The notes under the pieces were generated by a model. That model worked only from the letters and a program-made list of their open reading frames with translations, made no database searches and was not told where the DNA came from. The position numbers and the translations under genes were made by a program. Below, piece after piece: positions 1-7,862 of a DNA stretch of 26,049 nucleotides (position 1 is the stretch's first letter; each line of letters begins with the position of its first letter). This DNA comes from an uncultured Planctomycetales bacterium (GTDB lineage Bacteria; Planctomycetota; Planctomycetia; Pirellulales; S012-138). The stretch spans positions 1-26,049 of the forward strand of contig CALJLD010000097.1 in the NCBI GenBank assembly GCA_937982665.1, read 5' to 3'.

Positions 1-500
<500 letters not shown>

Positions 501-539
501 CCGCCGGCCGAGGCGAGCCACCTCGGTCGGCGGTTTTTT
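501..539 (+). terminator. Intrinsic terminator of the 16S gene
   Basis: A 13-bp GC-rich stem (501-513 paired with 521-533, one G-T pair) closes a 7-nt loop and is followed at once by six T residues (534-539). This is a textbook rho-independent terminator. Its position about 120 bases after the 16S end shows that transcription of this unit stops here and does not continue to a 23S gene. Confidence 0.9.
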
Positions 540-1189
540 GCGCGCTGTTCCAAATTGCATTTGATGCTCAGCCCTATTGCCTGATCCAATTCCCTGCCAG
601 CGAGGTCCTCGCGCGGATAAAACGGGGACCCAAACCAACGCGTCCAACTCTCCCCGCTGATGGGGGGCGAGGGTTTTGAGCCTGGCAGCCAGTGCATACT
701 GTCGAACGTTACCAAACGCTGTTGCAACAATTGCACAAAGACCTGCCCAAACATCAGCCCATGGATCGTCTGGCATCATTTCTCCAACAGCATCTGCCAC
801 AACATTAGCGAGATCGACTGCCAGCTGAAAAGTGCAAGCTTCTTTGCGAGACAGGCTGCGGGATTCACTCCAACATCATCCGCGCGCGAAATCGGCTCAA
901 ACAGCCATCCGTCTCAACGGGCATCCATCTTAGAAGTTATTGACAAGTGATACCGAGCGACTCGGCGGGAATCAGATTAATAGCGGACGTTTTAATAGGG
1001 ACCAGGTCGACCAGGTTGGGCACTCGTTTCGATGCGCGTCGTTTCGGCGCGGTCGATGAGTTCACCCCAAAGTTGTTCACCTTTTCGCTAGGAGGCTGGA
1101 CCTGAATAGCCGGGCGCATTGCCACAAAGATGACGCCGCCGCCAAGATGACGACTGTCGGAGTTGTGAAACGGAACGGCTTGCATCCTT

Positions 1190-1305
1190 GTTGCGCGTTG
1201 CGCTCATTGCAGCCGTCATCGGGCAGGTTGATCGTTGTTTCATGCGAAGCGAGTTTAACTTGTTCTTCGCTCAGCAAGTCGGCGACTGGTCAGCCACCCC
1301 GCGAT
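1190..1305 (+). repeat. Dispersed repeat module B, copy 1
   Basis: This segment aligns with 2538-2660 over its whole length with clear but decayed identity. Shared blocks are CGTTGC, ATTGCAGC, GTTGATC..TTGTTTC, CGAGTT..CTTGTT and AGTC.GCGACTG followed by GCCACCC. No transposase is near and the open frames across it are not convincing proteins. It is best described as an old intergenic repeat of unknown origin. Confidence 0.55.
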
Positions 1306-1358
1306 TGCTTTGGGCGACAGTTTTTGATGTGGCAGCTTTTGATGTAGCAGCTTTGGGT

Positions 1359-1390
1359 GCCACTGCTGGCTTGCCCAGCAGTGCTCTTCG
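1359..1390 (-). repeat. REP-like hairpin repeat, inverted copy
   Basis: The arms CACTGCTGG (1361-1369) and CCAGCAGTG (1375-1383) pair perfectly over 9 bp with a 5-nt loop. The flanks (GTGC before, CTCTTCG after) are the reverse complement of the hairpin flanks at 1692-1714 and 1874-1897, so this is the same element in the opposite orientation. Short palindromic repeats scattered in both orientations resemble bacterial REP elements. Confidence 0.7.
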
Positions 1391-1538
1391 TCAGGGCTTG
1401 CCACCGTCTCGGAACGTCCATCGTCCACCCAAACGATGCGACTTCGTGAGTGTAGGCCGAACCGGCATAGCAATCTCGGCCAGCTGTTTGCTCCCATGTG
1501 CCGAGCGGTTGGAAACGTGCTGACATAATCAACAAGCA

Positions 1539-1905
1539 GGCGACTCGGCAAAACTATCAAGCACTACGAACAGCGCGGCCACGTGCACAAGTTGGCATTC
1601 TCCTGAGGGCGAATCGTTGAACCGGCTTGCCAAAGCTCAGTCAGTTGGATTCGTAACTGTTAGAATCAGGTCAAACCAAGCCCGAGAAGAACACTGCTGG
1701 ACAAGCCAGCAGTGGCACCCGGCGACTCGGCAAAGCTACCACGCACGATGAACAGCTCGGGCACTTGCACGAGTTGGCATTCTCCTAAGGGCGAATCGCT
1801 GAACCCGGCTTGCCAAAGCTCGGTAGGTTGGATTCAAGGTGTCGGAATGAAGTCAAACCAAGCCCGAGAAGAGCACTGCTGGGACAAGCCAGCAGTGGCA
1901 CCCGG
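1539..1905 (+). repeat. 182-bp tandem repeat family A (two units)
   Basis: Unit 1 begins at 1539 and unit 2 at 1721, both with GGCGACTCGGCAAA, giving a period of 182 bp; unit 2 ends near 1905. Shared landmarks are GAGTTGGCATTCTCCT, GAATCGCTGAACCCGGCTTG, GTTGGATTC and AAACCAAGCCCGAGAAGA. Each unit ends with a hairpin of arms CACTGCTGG and CCAGCAGTG (1692-1700 with 1706-1714; 1874-1882 with 1889-1897). A third partial copy lies at 2744-2866 and a weak relic at 7880-7930. The open frames in it carry no protein signature. Confidence 0.8.
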
Positions 1906-2137
1906 CGTCGAGCTATCACGTTACTCGTGCAGATCACGTCCCAGCTCATTGCCATGTAAAGGGAGAAGGCCCACATACACGGCTTCAAGCTAAAGGCGGC
2001 CCAGTAAGTTCTTCCGATCTTCCTCGGTCACCGAAGCAGAAGCGGATTATAAAAAGGCACTCGAGAGCCATTCGGAAGGCGGTCAACCGAATCGCGAAGT
2101 GGTGGAAATGGTATTTGCATTTGGGAGGTAAGGAACA

Positions 2138-2425
2138 ATGAAAGACGTTAAGAGCTATTCTGGAGTGTGGGTGTTTTTGGGTGAAGGTGCAATTCATGCA
2201 GGAGCGGTCTTTGAAGCTAGAGCGGAAGCAGAAAAGTGGATCGAGCATTACCGCCTAACCGGTACGTTGACGAAATACCCAATAAATCAGTCAATCTATG
2301 ATTGGGTCATTGAAAATGGGTATTGGGCTCCTTCAACTCCTGCTCATGAGAGACCAAAGTACATTGCAATGTTTTCGTCCGCATATTTGGAGCACTCCCA
2401 CTACTTTGACGGCGAATGTCATTAG
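2138..2425 (+). CDS. DUF7710-type small protein
   Basis: This 95-aa protein has no known biochemical role. The pattern VWVFLGEGA near the N-terminus, then a gain of helix (AEAEKWIEHY), TGTLTKYP, a YDWVIENG segment and a terminal FSSAYLEHSHY is what I recognise from the DUF7710 family, whose members are of similar length and usually stand alone. The start is firm: GGGAGG at 2123-2128 lies 9 bases before ATG 2138. No signal peptide or membrane segment is visible, so it should be cytoplasmic. It is the only convincing gene between the 16S terminator and 2948 and is flanked on both sides by repeats, which suggests an isolated, possibly mobile or acquired gene. A TATAAA at 2048-2053 could be part of a promoter but its -35 match is poor. 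Confidence 0.8.
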   Translation: MKDVKSYSGVWVFLGEGAIHAGAVFEARAEAEKWIEHYRLTGTLTKYPINQSIYDWVIENGYWAPSTPAHERPKYIAMFSSAYLEHSHYFDGECH

Positions 2426-2537
2426 TATCGAAAACCTGGGACAGAGCCGCCCGGTGACCCGACCTGGATGGGTTGGGTCGGTGCAGCCGACAAGCTACTG
2501 CTGTTGGTGTTATTAAAGAGCAATTTCATGGATCGAT

Positions 2538-2692
2538 TGGTCGTTGCCATGATTGCAGCTGCGCATTGCCTATGTTGATCTTTGTTTCGTCCGCAACGAG
2601 TTCGTCTTGTTGCTGCGCAACCCAGCCAGTCAGCGACTGCCTGGGCCACCCGGCGGAGCGCCGTACACCAAGGTCATCATGCGACGAACATT
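2538..2692 (+). repeat. Dispersed repeat module B, copy 2 with linker
   Basis: Bases 2538-2660 match 1190-1305. The following linker GCCGTACACCAAGGTCATCA and its neighbours (about 2660-2690) recur almost exactly at 6361-6390. The order of this linker and then module C is the same at both places, so B-linker-C behaves as a composite repeat. Confidence 0.65.
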
Positions 2693-2744
2693 CACGCGCG
2701 CTCAGAAGGTGGGTTGCGCTTTGCTTCATGTACCCTACGTTTCT
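2693..2744 (+). repeat. Repeat module C, copy 1
   Basis: This begins CACGCGCGCTCAGAAGGTGG and runs through GGTTGCGCTTTGCT to CCCTACGTTTCT. It is nearly identical to 2875-2926 and related to 6394-6440. Phrases of this GGTGGGTTGCGCTTTGC type are common intergenic repeats in several bacterial phyla. Confidence 0.7.
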
Positions 2745-2866
2745 GAGGGCGAATCGCTGAACCCGGCTTGCCAAAGCTCAGTCAGTTGGATTCGCGGCTG
2801 TTAGAATTAGGTCAAACCAAGCCCGAGAAGAGCACTGCTGGACAAGCCTGTAATGGCACCCGGCGA
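2744..2866 (+). repeat. Repeat family A, third partial copy
   Basis: This matches the second half of the 182-bp units, from GAGGGCGAATCGCTGAACCC through the GTTGGATTC and CAAACCAAGCCCGAGAAGAG landmarks to GGCACCCGGCGA. The left hairpin arm CACTGCTGG is intact (2833-2841), but the right arm has decayed to CCTGTAATG (2847-2855), so this copy can no longer fold well. Confidence 0.75.
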
Positions 2867-2874
2867 TGAACAAT

Positions 2875-2926
2875 CACGCGCGCTCAGAAGGTGGGTTGCG
2901 CTTTGCTCCACCCACCCTACGTTTCT
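2875..2926 (+). repeat. Repeat module C, copy 2, with inverted arms
   Basis: This is nearly identical to 2693-2744 but its centre reads TTTGCTCCACCCACCCTACG. That gives inverted arms GGTGGG (2890-2895) and CCCACC (2911-2916), able to form a stem-loop. Copy 1 has lost the right arm. The element sits just downstream of the convergent TPR frame and might affect its 3' end. Confidence 0.7.
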
Positions 2927-2947
2927 AAATCATGAAGGTCGCCCACT

Positions 2948-4522
2948 TTATTTCAAGAGCAACACCAACGGCGACATGCAATCTCCTGCAGTGGCACCTG
3001 GCGCCTGCATTGAGACGAAAGCGTCGGCGCGCGCATCCAACTCAGGTTGCTCCTTTGCGTCAATGCTTTCAATCAACTCTATGTAGTCATCACGATCGCG
3101 CAGAGGCGAGAGAGCCGGGTCTTCATCAAGCATCTTGCGGAACTTTGGCGCGTCGAAGAGTCCCCGTTCGGCAACCTTGTGCAGGATCGAAATTGCACGC
3201 AGCGCGTATTCGCCTTCCAACGCATTGCGGTTTGATTCCTCCAGAGACATGTCCTTCTCAACCGCGTTGATTGCCACGCTAATGATGCAGGCAGCGCCAA
3301 ATTGATCAACTGGCGTTAGGGCATTGTCTTCCTGCTCAATGACAGCCTGCGTCGTTTCGATCGCCCGCCGGTGATCACCGCCAAGTGCGAAAGCTCTTGC
3401 CAGTCGGTTGCGATAAAGATTCTTTGACTTTTCGTCATCGATTTCAATGACATGTGACCAGTCGTCGGCGGCAAGCTGCCAGTCCTCCAGCGCCTCGTAG
3501 GTCAATGCACGGCCGACGAACGCGTTACAAGTAAACTCCCGCACGCTGGAGTAGTGAGAGTTTTGTTTATAGACGACTTCCAGGACAGCGATGGCCTCGT
3601 CCGCGGACTCTAGTGCATCATCGTAGGCTCGAAGTTTGTCTCGCTGAATCGCGCCGAGGTTCACATAGTTCCCGCCCAGCGAAACCGCATAGTCCGCCAC
3701 GGTGGGATTTTCGCGGACAAGCCGTTTATTAATCTCCACGGCCCGTTGGTAAGCGGCCAGCGCTTCATTCGGCAGGTTCAAGTCATTGTAGACGATGCCG
3801 ACGTTGTTGTGGCTTTTTGCGACGTTGGCTTGATATTGCGTTACGTTTGGACGCTCACCGGCAAGTTGCTCACGGAGTTCTAATGCCCGACGATGGGCGG
3901 CTAGCGCTTCATCGGTTTGAGCCGTCGCGCGATACACAACGCCTATATTGTTGTAGCTTAGGGCCAGGCTGTTTTTTTGTTTCGTGACCGTCGGGTTCTC
4001 GCGGATGAGCCGCTCTCCAATTTCGATCGAGCGACGATAGGAATTCAACGCTTCATCGCGTTGTCCCGAGGAACTGTACCAGAGGCCAAAATTGTGATGG
4101 CTTGCCGCTAAGTTACTTTCAAACTCGGTAACAGTTGGATGCCCCCGAGCGAGATGTTCGTGGATTTCCAGCGCCTCGCGGAAGGCAGCCAACGCTTGCG
4201 TGTTTTGTCCCAACTCGTTGTACAGCACACCGAGATTGTTGTGGCATGCCGCCAAGGCGTCTTGATAATCCGTGACAGTAGGATTTTCTTGGGCAAGCAG
4301 AGTGCGAATCTCCAGCGCCTGGCGATAGGCTTCCAGCGCCTGATTCTTTTCGCCCGCAGCGCTGTAAACACCTGCAATGTTGTTGTAACTGTCTGCAAGC
4401 TTGACCTGGGAGTTGGCATCCGCCGCGACTTCCTGACTCAGGTCTTCGCGGAGTGCGATACTCTGGGAATAAGCGCGTTTGGCGGCGGTTGCTTCTCCGT
4501 GTGTTGCCTGGATCCATCCGAG
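2948..4522 (-). CDS. TPR half of an amber-split kinase-TPR protein
   Basis: This frame continues the kinase reading frame directly after the TAG at 4523-4525 and stays open for 524 codons to a TAA at 2948-2950. It encodes at least six tetratricopeptide repeats with a regular 48-residue period (144 bp), marked by recurring NPTV and YNN.G.VY motifs, followed by a helical C-terminal region containing LDEDPALSPLRDRDDY. I find no ATG, GTG or TTG with a ribosome binding site near the stop; the first usable codon is a TTG at 4255 without one. Independent translation therefore looks unlikely. TPR arrays normally act as protein-binding scaffolds. The last residues overlap a scrap of the family A repeat (GTGGCACCTGG near 2990). 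It could be a pseudogene fragment, a readthrough extension or the result of a base-call error. Confidence 0.75.
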   Translation of the reverse strand, partial: LGWIQATHGEATAAKRAYSQSIALREDLSQEVAADANSQVKLADSYNNIAGVYSAAGEKNQALEAYRQALEIRTLLAQENPTVTDYQDALAACHNNLGVLYNELGQNTQALAAFREALEIHEHLARGHPTVTEFESNLAASHHNFGLWYSSSGQRDEALNSYRRSIEIGERLIRENPTVTKQKNSLALSYNNIGVVYRATAQTDEALAAHRRALELREQLAGERPNVTQYQANVAKSHNNVGIVYNDLNLPNEALAAYQRAVEINKRLVRENPTVADYAVSLGGNYVNLGAIQRDKLRAYDDALESADEAIAVLEVVYKQNSHYSSVREFTCNAFVGRALTYEALEDWQLAADDWSHVIEIDDEKSKNLYRNRLARAFALGGDHRRAIETTQAVIEQEDNALTPVDQFGAACIISVAINAVEKDMSLEESNRNALEGEYALRAISILHKVAERGLFDAPKFRKMLDEDPALSPLRDRDDYIELIESIDAKEQPELDARADAFVSMQAPGATAGDCMSPLVLLLK

Positions 4523-6001
4523 CTAGAAAAAGGCCTGCGCCACCTCAGTTCGGATTTCAGCGTCCTGAGCATTCCCGTAAACCTCAACATAACTCTCCAA
4601 TTGAGTTAGCGATTCATCGAGCAGGCGGGGGATGACATCTTTGAAGCGTGGATCCTTGAGAAGCTCTTCGTTCTGCACGACGTCCACGTAGCGCATGATG
4701 GAAGCGCGGACGTCTTTGAGGGCGAGTTCGGCGCGGTCGTACTCTTTCTTCATGTCGAGCTTGGCCAGGCGCTCGCCTTCGGCTCGGTCGGCCTCGGCCT
4801 CCCAGGCGGCGTTGGCATTTAGCAGGCCGAGCGTTGTGCCGGCGATGCCGACGAGCAACACGGCGACGACGATTGACGCCGCGATGCGCACGACGCGCTG
4901 ACGCTTGCGGAGCTCTTCCGACTTCGCTTCGCTGACAGCCCTGGCTGCCTTGGCTTCCTGCAGGCGAGTTTCCACACCATCGCGATAGTCGCTGACAAGT
5001 TCGGCGACTTCGCTCGCGTCGACCGGCCGCGCCGCGGGATCAACCGCCAGGCATCGCCGCGCGAGTTGCAACAACCCTTCATCCGCGCCGCATGCTTCCA
5101 ATCGCGCGAGCACATCCCGCGTTTGACCGGACGCGGCCAAGGCGACGGTCTCGGCCGTGGAACTGGCTTGAAACGGCGGCTGGCCTGTGAGGATGGCGGC
5201 CAAGATTCCGCCAAGCGAAAAGACATCGGCCCGTTCATCGACGGCTTCGCCACGAGCTTGCTCCGGCGCCATGTAGGAAGGCGTGCCCATCACGGCTCCG
5301 TCGCGAGTGATCGATGCTTCGTCTTCTGGCGGTGCTTCAGTTGCGGCTTGTTGATTCGCAGTTTGTTTGGTTTGTGATTGCCGCATGTCCCGAGCGAGGC
5401 CCCAGTCCATCACGTGGACTTCGCCGAAGGCGCCAACCATGACGTTGGCCGGCTTGAGATCGCGGTGAATGATGCCTTGCGAATGCGCGAAGCCGACCGC
5501 TTGCGCGACCTGTTCAAAGACTTGCAGGAAGTGCGGCAGGTTGGCCGCAGGGCTTTGGCGGGCGTTGAGTGCTTCGGCCAGCGTTTGCCCTCGCACAAGT
5601 TTCATCGCCAGAAAGGGCGAGCCATCGGGCAGCGTGCCCAACGCGTGGACGGGCGGAATGCCGGGGTGCGGCAGCCGAGCGGTGATCCGCGCTTCGGTCA
5701 GGAAGCGGTTGGCGTTGACGCCGGGCAGCAACGTCTTGATGGCCACTTCGCGATCGAGCGCCAACTCTCGCCCTGCAAGGACGCGGCCCATGCCGCCTCG
5801 GCCAAGCTCCGCGGTGATTTCATAGTCCGCGTGCTGCGGAAGTTCGGCTTGCGTTTCCGAACGCGGATCGCGCGCGGCGGATTCGAACGTTTCAGCCTGA
5901 CCAGACAAACCGGTTAGCCTGGCCGCGTCGCCGGGCTGGCTGGTCGTCTTGTCTTGATGCTCTTCCTGATTCCCAGGGTTGAGCGACCGGTCCGCTGGCA
6001 T
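4523..6001 (-). CDS. Ser/Thr protein kinase with TM segment, amber-terminated
   Basis: This is a Hanks-type membrane protein kinase of 492 residues. An acidic linker (1-58) precedes the catalytic domain at about 60-335: glycine loop GRGGMGRV at 67-74, ATP-anchoring Lys89 in VAIK, catalytic loop HRDLKPANV at 179-187, the metal-binding triplet as DWG at 199-201 (a common planctomycete variant of DFG), and APE at 245-247. A coiled segment (342-368), one transmembrane helix (about 371-394) and another coiled segment follow. The start ATG at 6001 has AGAGGTG just upstream. The protein ends in AQAFF within what should be the first TPR helix, at a TAG. The TPR repeats then continue in the same frame, so this is the first half of a protein of about 1017 codons. 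The kinase domain itself appears complete and could be active. Confidence 0.92.
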   Translation of the reverse strand: MPADRSLNPGNQEEHQDKTTSQPGDAARLTGLSGQAETFESAARDPRSETQAELPQHADYEITAELGRGGMGRVLAGRELALDREVAIKTLLPGVNANRFLTEARITARLPHPGIPPVHALGTLPDGSPFLAMKLVRGQTLAEALNARQSPAANLPHFLQVFEQVAQAVGFAHSQGIIHRDLKPANVMVGAFGEVHVMDWGLARDMRQSQTKQTANQQAATEAPPEDEASITRDGAVMGTPSYMAPEQARGEAVDERADVFSLGGILAAILTGQPPFQASSTAETVALAASGQTRDVLARLEACGADEGLLQLARRCLAVDPAARPVDASEVAELVSDYRDGVETRLQEAKAARAVSEAKSEELRKRQRVVRIAASIVVAVLLVGIAGTTLGLLNANAAWEAEADRAEGERLAKLDMKKEYDRAELALKDVRASIMRYVDVVQNEELLKDPRFKDVIPRLLDESLTQLESYVEVYGNAQDAEIRTEVAQAFF

Positions 6002-6121
6002 TCTGCACCTCTTGAGTTCATGCGACGCAACGGTATGAGCTTATTCCAGGGGGGTGGTGAGATCAACAAACGGGGCGAGTGCAGGCGCGCGAATGAACCT
6101 GTGTTCGTCGAATAGAAAGTT

Positions 6122-6301
6122 GCCTCTTGCTGCGCCCAGTTTGCGAGCAAACAGGGCTACCCGGTGTTCCTCTACGCCGAGTTGAACGTGCCTCTTGCTG
6201 CGCCCAGTTTGCGAGCAACAGGGCTACCCGGTGTTCCTCTACGCCGAGTTGAACGTGCCTCTTGCCGCGCTCAGTTTGCGAGCAAACAGGGCTACCCGGT
6301 G
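6122..6301 (+). repeat. 67/68-bp tandem repeat, about 2.7 units
   Basis: Units start at 6122, 6190 and 6257 with GCCTCTTGC. Each contains CAGTTTGCGAGCAAACAGGG (one A missing in unit 2) and CTACCCGGTG; the first two continue with TTCCTCTACGCCGAGTTGAA. The units are almost identical, so the duplication looks recent. Because the period shifts from 68 to 67 the array does not keep one reading frame. There are no unique spacers, so it is not CRISPR. Confidence 0.9.
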
Positions 6302-6324
6302 CGCGCGTGGAAATCGAGTTGTTT

Positions 6325-6440
6325 TCAGCGGCGCGAGTTCATCTTGTTGCCCGACGGAACGCCGTACACAAAGGTCATCATGCGACGCACAATCACGCGC
6401 GCTTAGAATGTGGGTTGCTATACTTCATGTACCTCTACGC
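6325..6440 (+). repeat. Composite repeat, part of module B plus linker and module C
   Basis: The GCGAGTTCATCTTGTTG part matches module B at about 2605. The linker CCGTACACAAAGGTCATCAT matches 2661-2680 with one change. Bases 6394-6440 (CACGCGCGCTTAGAATGTGG and onward) are a diverged module C. The central 40 bases of module B are deleted relative to the copy at 2538. Confidence 0.7.
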
Positions 6441-6468
6441 GAGCTAACAGTCACCAAACTCAGGCGGC

Positions 6469-6846
6469 ATGATCTACGTGGCAAGTCAATCGCATGCTGA
6501 ATGGCGCCACGCGGCGGCCGAACTCAAGTCTCAATTGGAGGCGTCTCCAAACGATCTCGAACTGGCGCAGCGGTATTGGTCATTGATCAGCGGGGAAACC
6601 GGCTTTGATGCGCGAAGCGGACAGGCGTTGGTCCAGACCTTTCGCTCTTGTGCGCTGAATTCTGATGCAGGGCTGGAACAGCTTGTGATGGCGTTTCGGA
6701 AACTGGCGGACGACACAGGCGAATACCCGCGAGCGGAATTGATTGACCCGCCACTTTACAACGCGCTGCGCACGGTGGCCGGCCAACCAGGTCATGCGCT
6801 TTTCGATGCTGCCGCTTGGATTCTCAGCTTTGTTCACGAAGATTAG
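6469..6846 (+). CDS. Hypothetical protein, 125 aa
   Basis: I do not recognise a family. The protein is predicted soluble and mostly helical, without signal peptide, membrane segment or cysteine cluster (one Cys). Residues 14-48 resemble a helical hairpin of TPR-like spacing, but no repeat can be confirmed. ATG 6469 is preceded by AGGCGG, a modest ribosome binding site. The last 14 residues, ending AAWILSFVHED, are encoded by a 42-bp stretch that recurs at 8486-8527 outside any recognised gene, so the C-terminus overlaps a dispersed repeat. The DUF1559-like gene starts 80 bases downstream on the same strand and the two may be co-transcribed. Confidence 0.65.
   Translation: MIYVASQSHAEWRHAAAELKSQLEASPNDLELAQRYWSLISGETGFDARSGQALVQTFRSCALNSDAGLEQLVMAFRKLADDTGEYPRAELIDPPLYNALRTVAGQPGHALFDAAAWILSFVHED
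6805..6846 (+). repeat. 42-bp dispersed repeat E, copy inside a CDS end
   Basis: GATGCTGCCGCTTGGATTCT and the following 22 bases match 8486-8527 at 37 of 42 positions, including a TAG at the same place. The shared stop and the same reading frame mean that the tail of the 125-aa protein is a repeat sequence or that the other copy descends from a related gene end. Confidence 0.65.
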
Positions 6847-6926
6847 ACTGATGGCGAATAGACTGGCGACAATGGTCCGGGTGAACAGTGCCGCCGGCGC
6901 GCGGTTCAAGCGTTGGAGAGAGAAGT

Positions 6927-7862
6927 ATGATTCGTTGGATTTTGCTGCTGTTGGTTTTGGGAGCGGTGTTGGCGGGGCTGTTGTTTCCGCAGCTCTATCG
7001 GGCGTCGGAGGAGCAGCGGCGGACCATGTGTGTGCAGAAGCTGCACAATCTCTCGATCGGTGTCACCAACTACGTTGATGTCAACGGCGAATACCCGCCG
7101 GCGGAAGGCGCGCATGGCAATGGCGTGTTCATGTTTATTTATCCGTATGTCGAAAGCCACAGATGGGGGCAGCAGAGTTTTGCGACCGCCGCGGGGCCGG
7201 AATTTTCCACCTGGCTGGATCCGACGGCCGAGGTTGGCTCCGGGCCTACGTGGTGGTCCAAAACGGAAGCGTGGCGGCTGGCCCAGTCTCAAGATGCGCG
7301 ATTCATTTGCAACTCGGTTGATCCCAAGTTGTCCGCGGCGCCGTTGTGCGTCAGCTCGCTGCACTACACCGAGGATGGAACCGCGAAACTCCATGCATTG
7401 CGCACGCAGGCGCCCGGCATGTGCACCTATGCTGGCGTGGCCGGCGCGAACGGATACACAGGAGTTGAGATGTACGGCGAGCGGTTCGGCGATTTCCTGC
7501 AAGGCGTCTTTGGTGGCGATCGAAATATGTCTCCGAGCTATGTCCTGGATGGCACCGCCCAAACCTTGGGACTCGGCGAGTACCTGGGGCGCTTCGATCA
7601 ATCGCAAGGCACGTGGGCTGTTCGCGGCACCTGGTTCTCAGTCCAGAATGCTTCCAGTTTCCGCGCGCCCTCTGCCGCGGAAGATGCTCACTGGCCTTAC
7701 TTCAGTGGCCCTCACCCCAACGCGACGCTGTTTGTCGACTTGTCCGGCTCGGTGAGGTCCGTCGCTCATGCGATTGATGCCGACGTATTCCAGGCCTTGT
7801 GCGCCATTCGTGACGGCACCTCTGTTGATGTCGATGCGAACGCGCCAGTGGTTGAGCAATGA
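6927..7862 (+). CDS. DUF1559-like membrane-anchored protein
   Basis: This 311-aa protein resembles the DUF1559 (SBP_bac_10-like) proteins that are hugely expanded in planctomycetes. Residues 1-21 form one hydrophobic segment, followed by EEQRRTMCVQKLHNLSIGVT and Y...NGEYPPA, which corresponds to the family's C..NLKQ...A...Y...G.FPP pattern. Later regions contain YAGVAGANG, GLGEY and a terminal HPN..LFVDLSGSV segment typical of the family (H.gG.N..f.DGSV). The standard prepilin-like FTLVELLVVIAIIG signature is missing: there is a plain leucine-rich TM instead. ATG 6927 was chosen over an upstream in-frame codon because GGAGAGAG lies directly before it. The role of the family is unknown; it is thought to be cell-envelope or pseudopilin-like. 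Confidence 0.85.
   Translation: MIRWILLLLVLGAVLAGLLFPQLYRASEEQRRTMCVQKLHNLSIGVTNYVDVNGEYPPAEGAHGNGVFMFIYPYVESHRWGQQSFATAAGPEFSTWLDPTAEVGSGPTWWSKTEAWRLAQSQDARFICNSVDPKLSAAPLCVSSLHYTEDGTAKLHALRTQAPGMCTYAGVAGANGYTGVEMYGERFGDFLQGVFGGDRNMSPSYVLDGTAQTLGLGEYLGRFDQSQGTWAVRGTWFSVQNASSFRAPSAAEDAHWPYFSGPHPNATLFVDLSGSVRSVAHAIDADVFQALCAIRDGTSVDVDANAPVVEQ

Larger units (their letters stand above)
541..2137. other. Gene-poor, repeat-bearing intergenic region
   Basis: I find no convincing gene in this 1.6 kb. Short open frames exist on both strands but lack good ribosome binding sites and recognisable domains. Bases 545-950 on the minus strand read as coding-like fragments in different frames (frames opening near 800 and 754), which may be the remains of a decayed gene I cannot identify. 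From about 1190 onward the region is built of dispersed repeats: a module at 1190-1305, an inverted hairpin repeat at 1359-1390 and a two-copy 182-bp tandem repeat from 1539. Confidence 0.6.
2426..2947. other. Intergenic stretch made of repeat modules
   Basis: There is no gene in these 520 bases. The stretch is a patchwork: module B (2538-2692), module C (2693-2744), part of family A (2744-2866) and a second module C (2875-2926). The junctions are sharp, so the pieces appear to have been inserted or recombined next to each other. It separates the DUF7710 gene from the convergent TPR reading frame. Confidence 0.65.
6002..6468. other. Intergenic region with tandem and dispersed repeats
   Basis: The divergent kinase (minus) and 125-aa gene (plus) flank this 467-bp stretch. 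I see no gene here. It holds a 67/68-bp tandem array at 6122-6301 and a composite B-linker-C repeat at 6325-6440. Promoters for both flanking genes should lie here but I could not pick out convincing -35/-10 pairs among the repeats. Confidence 0.6.

Noticed and set aside
4523..4525. Pyrrolysine or globally recoded UAG
   Set aside because: Several other genes in the window end properly in TAG and nothing indicates pyrrolysine genes, so global recoding is unlikely.
6122..6301. Possible CRISPR array
   Set aside because: The units follow each other without unique spacers and are 67-68 bp long; no cas genes are near.
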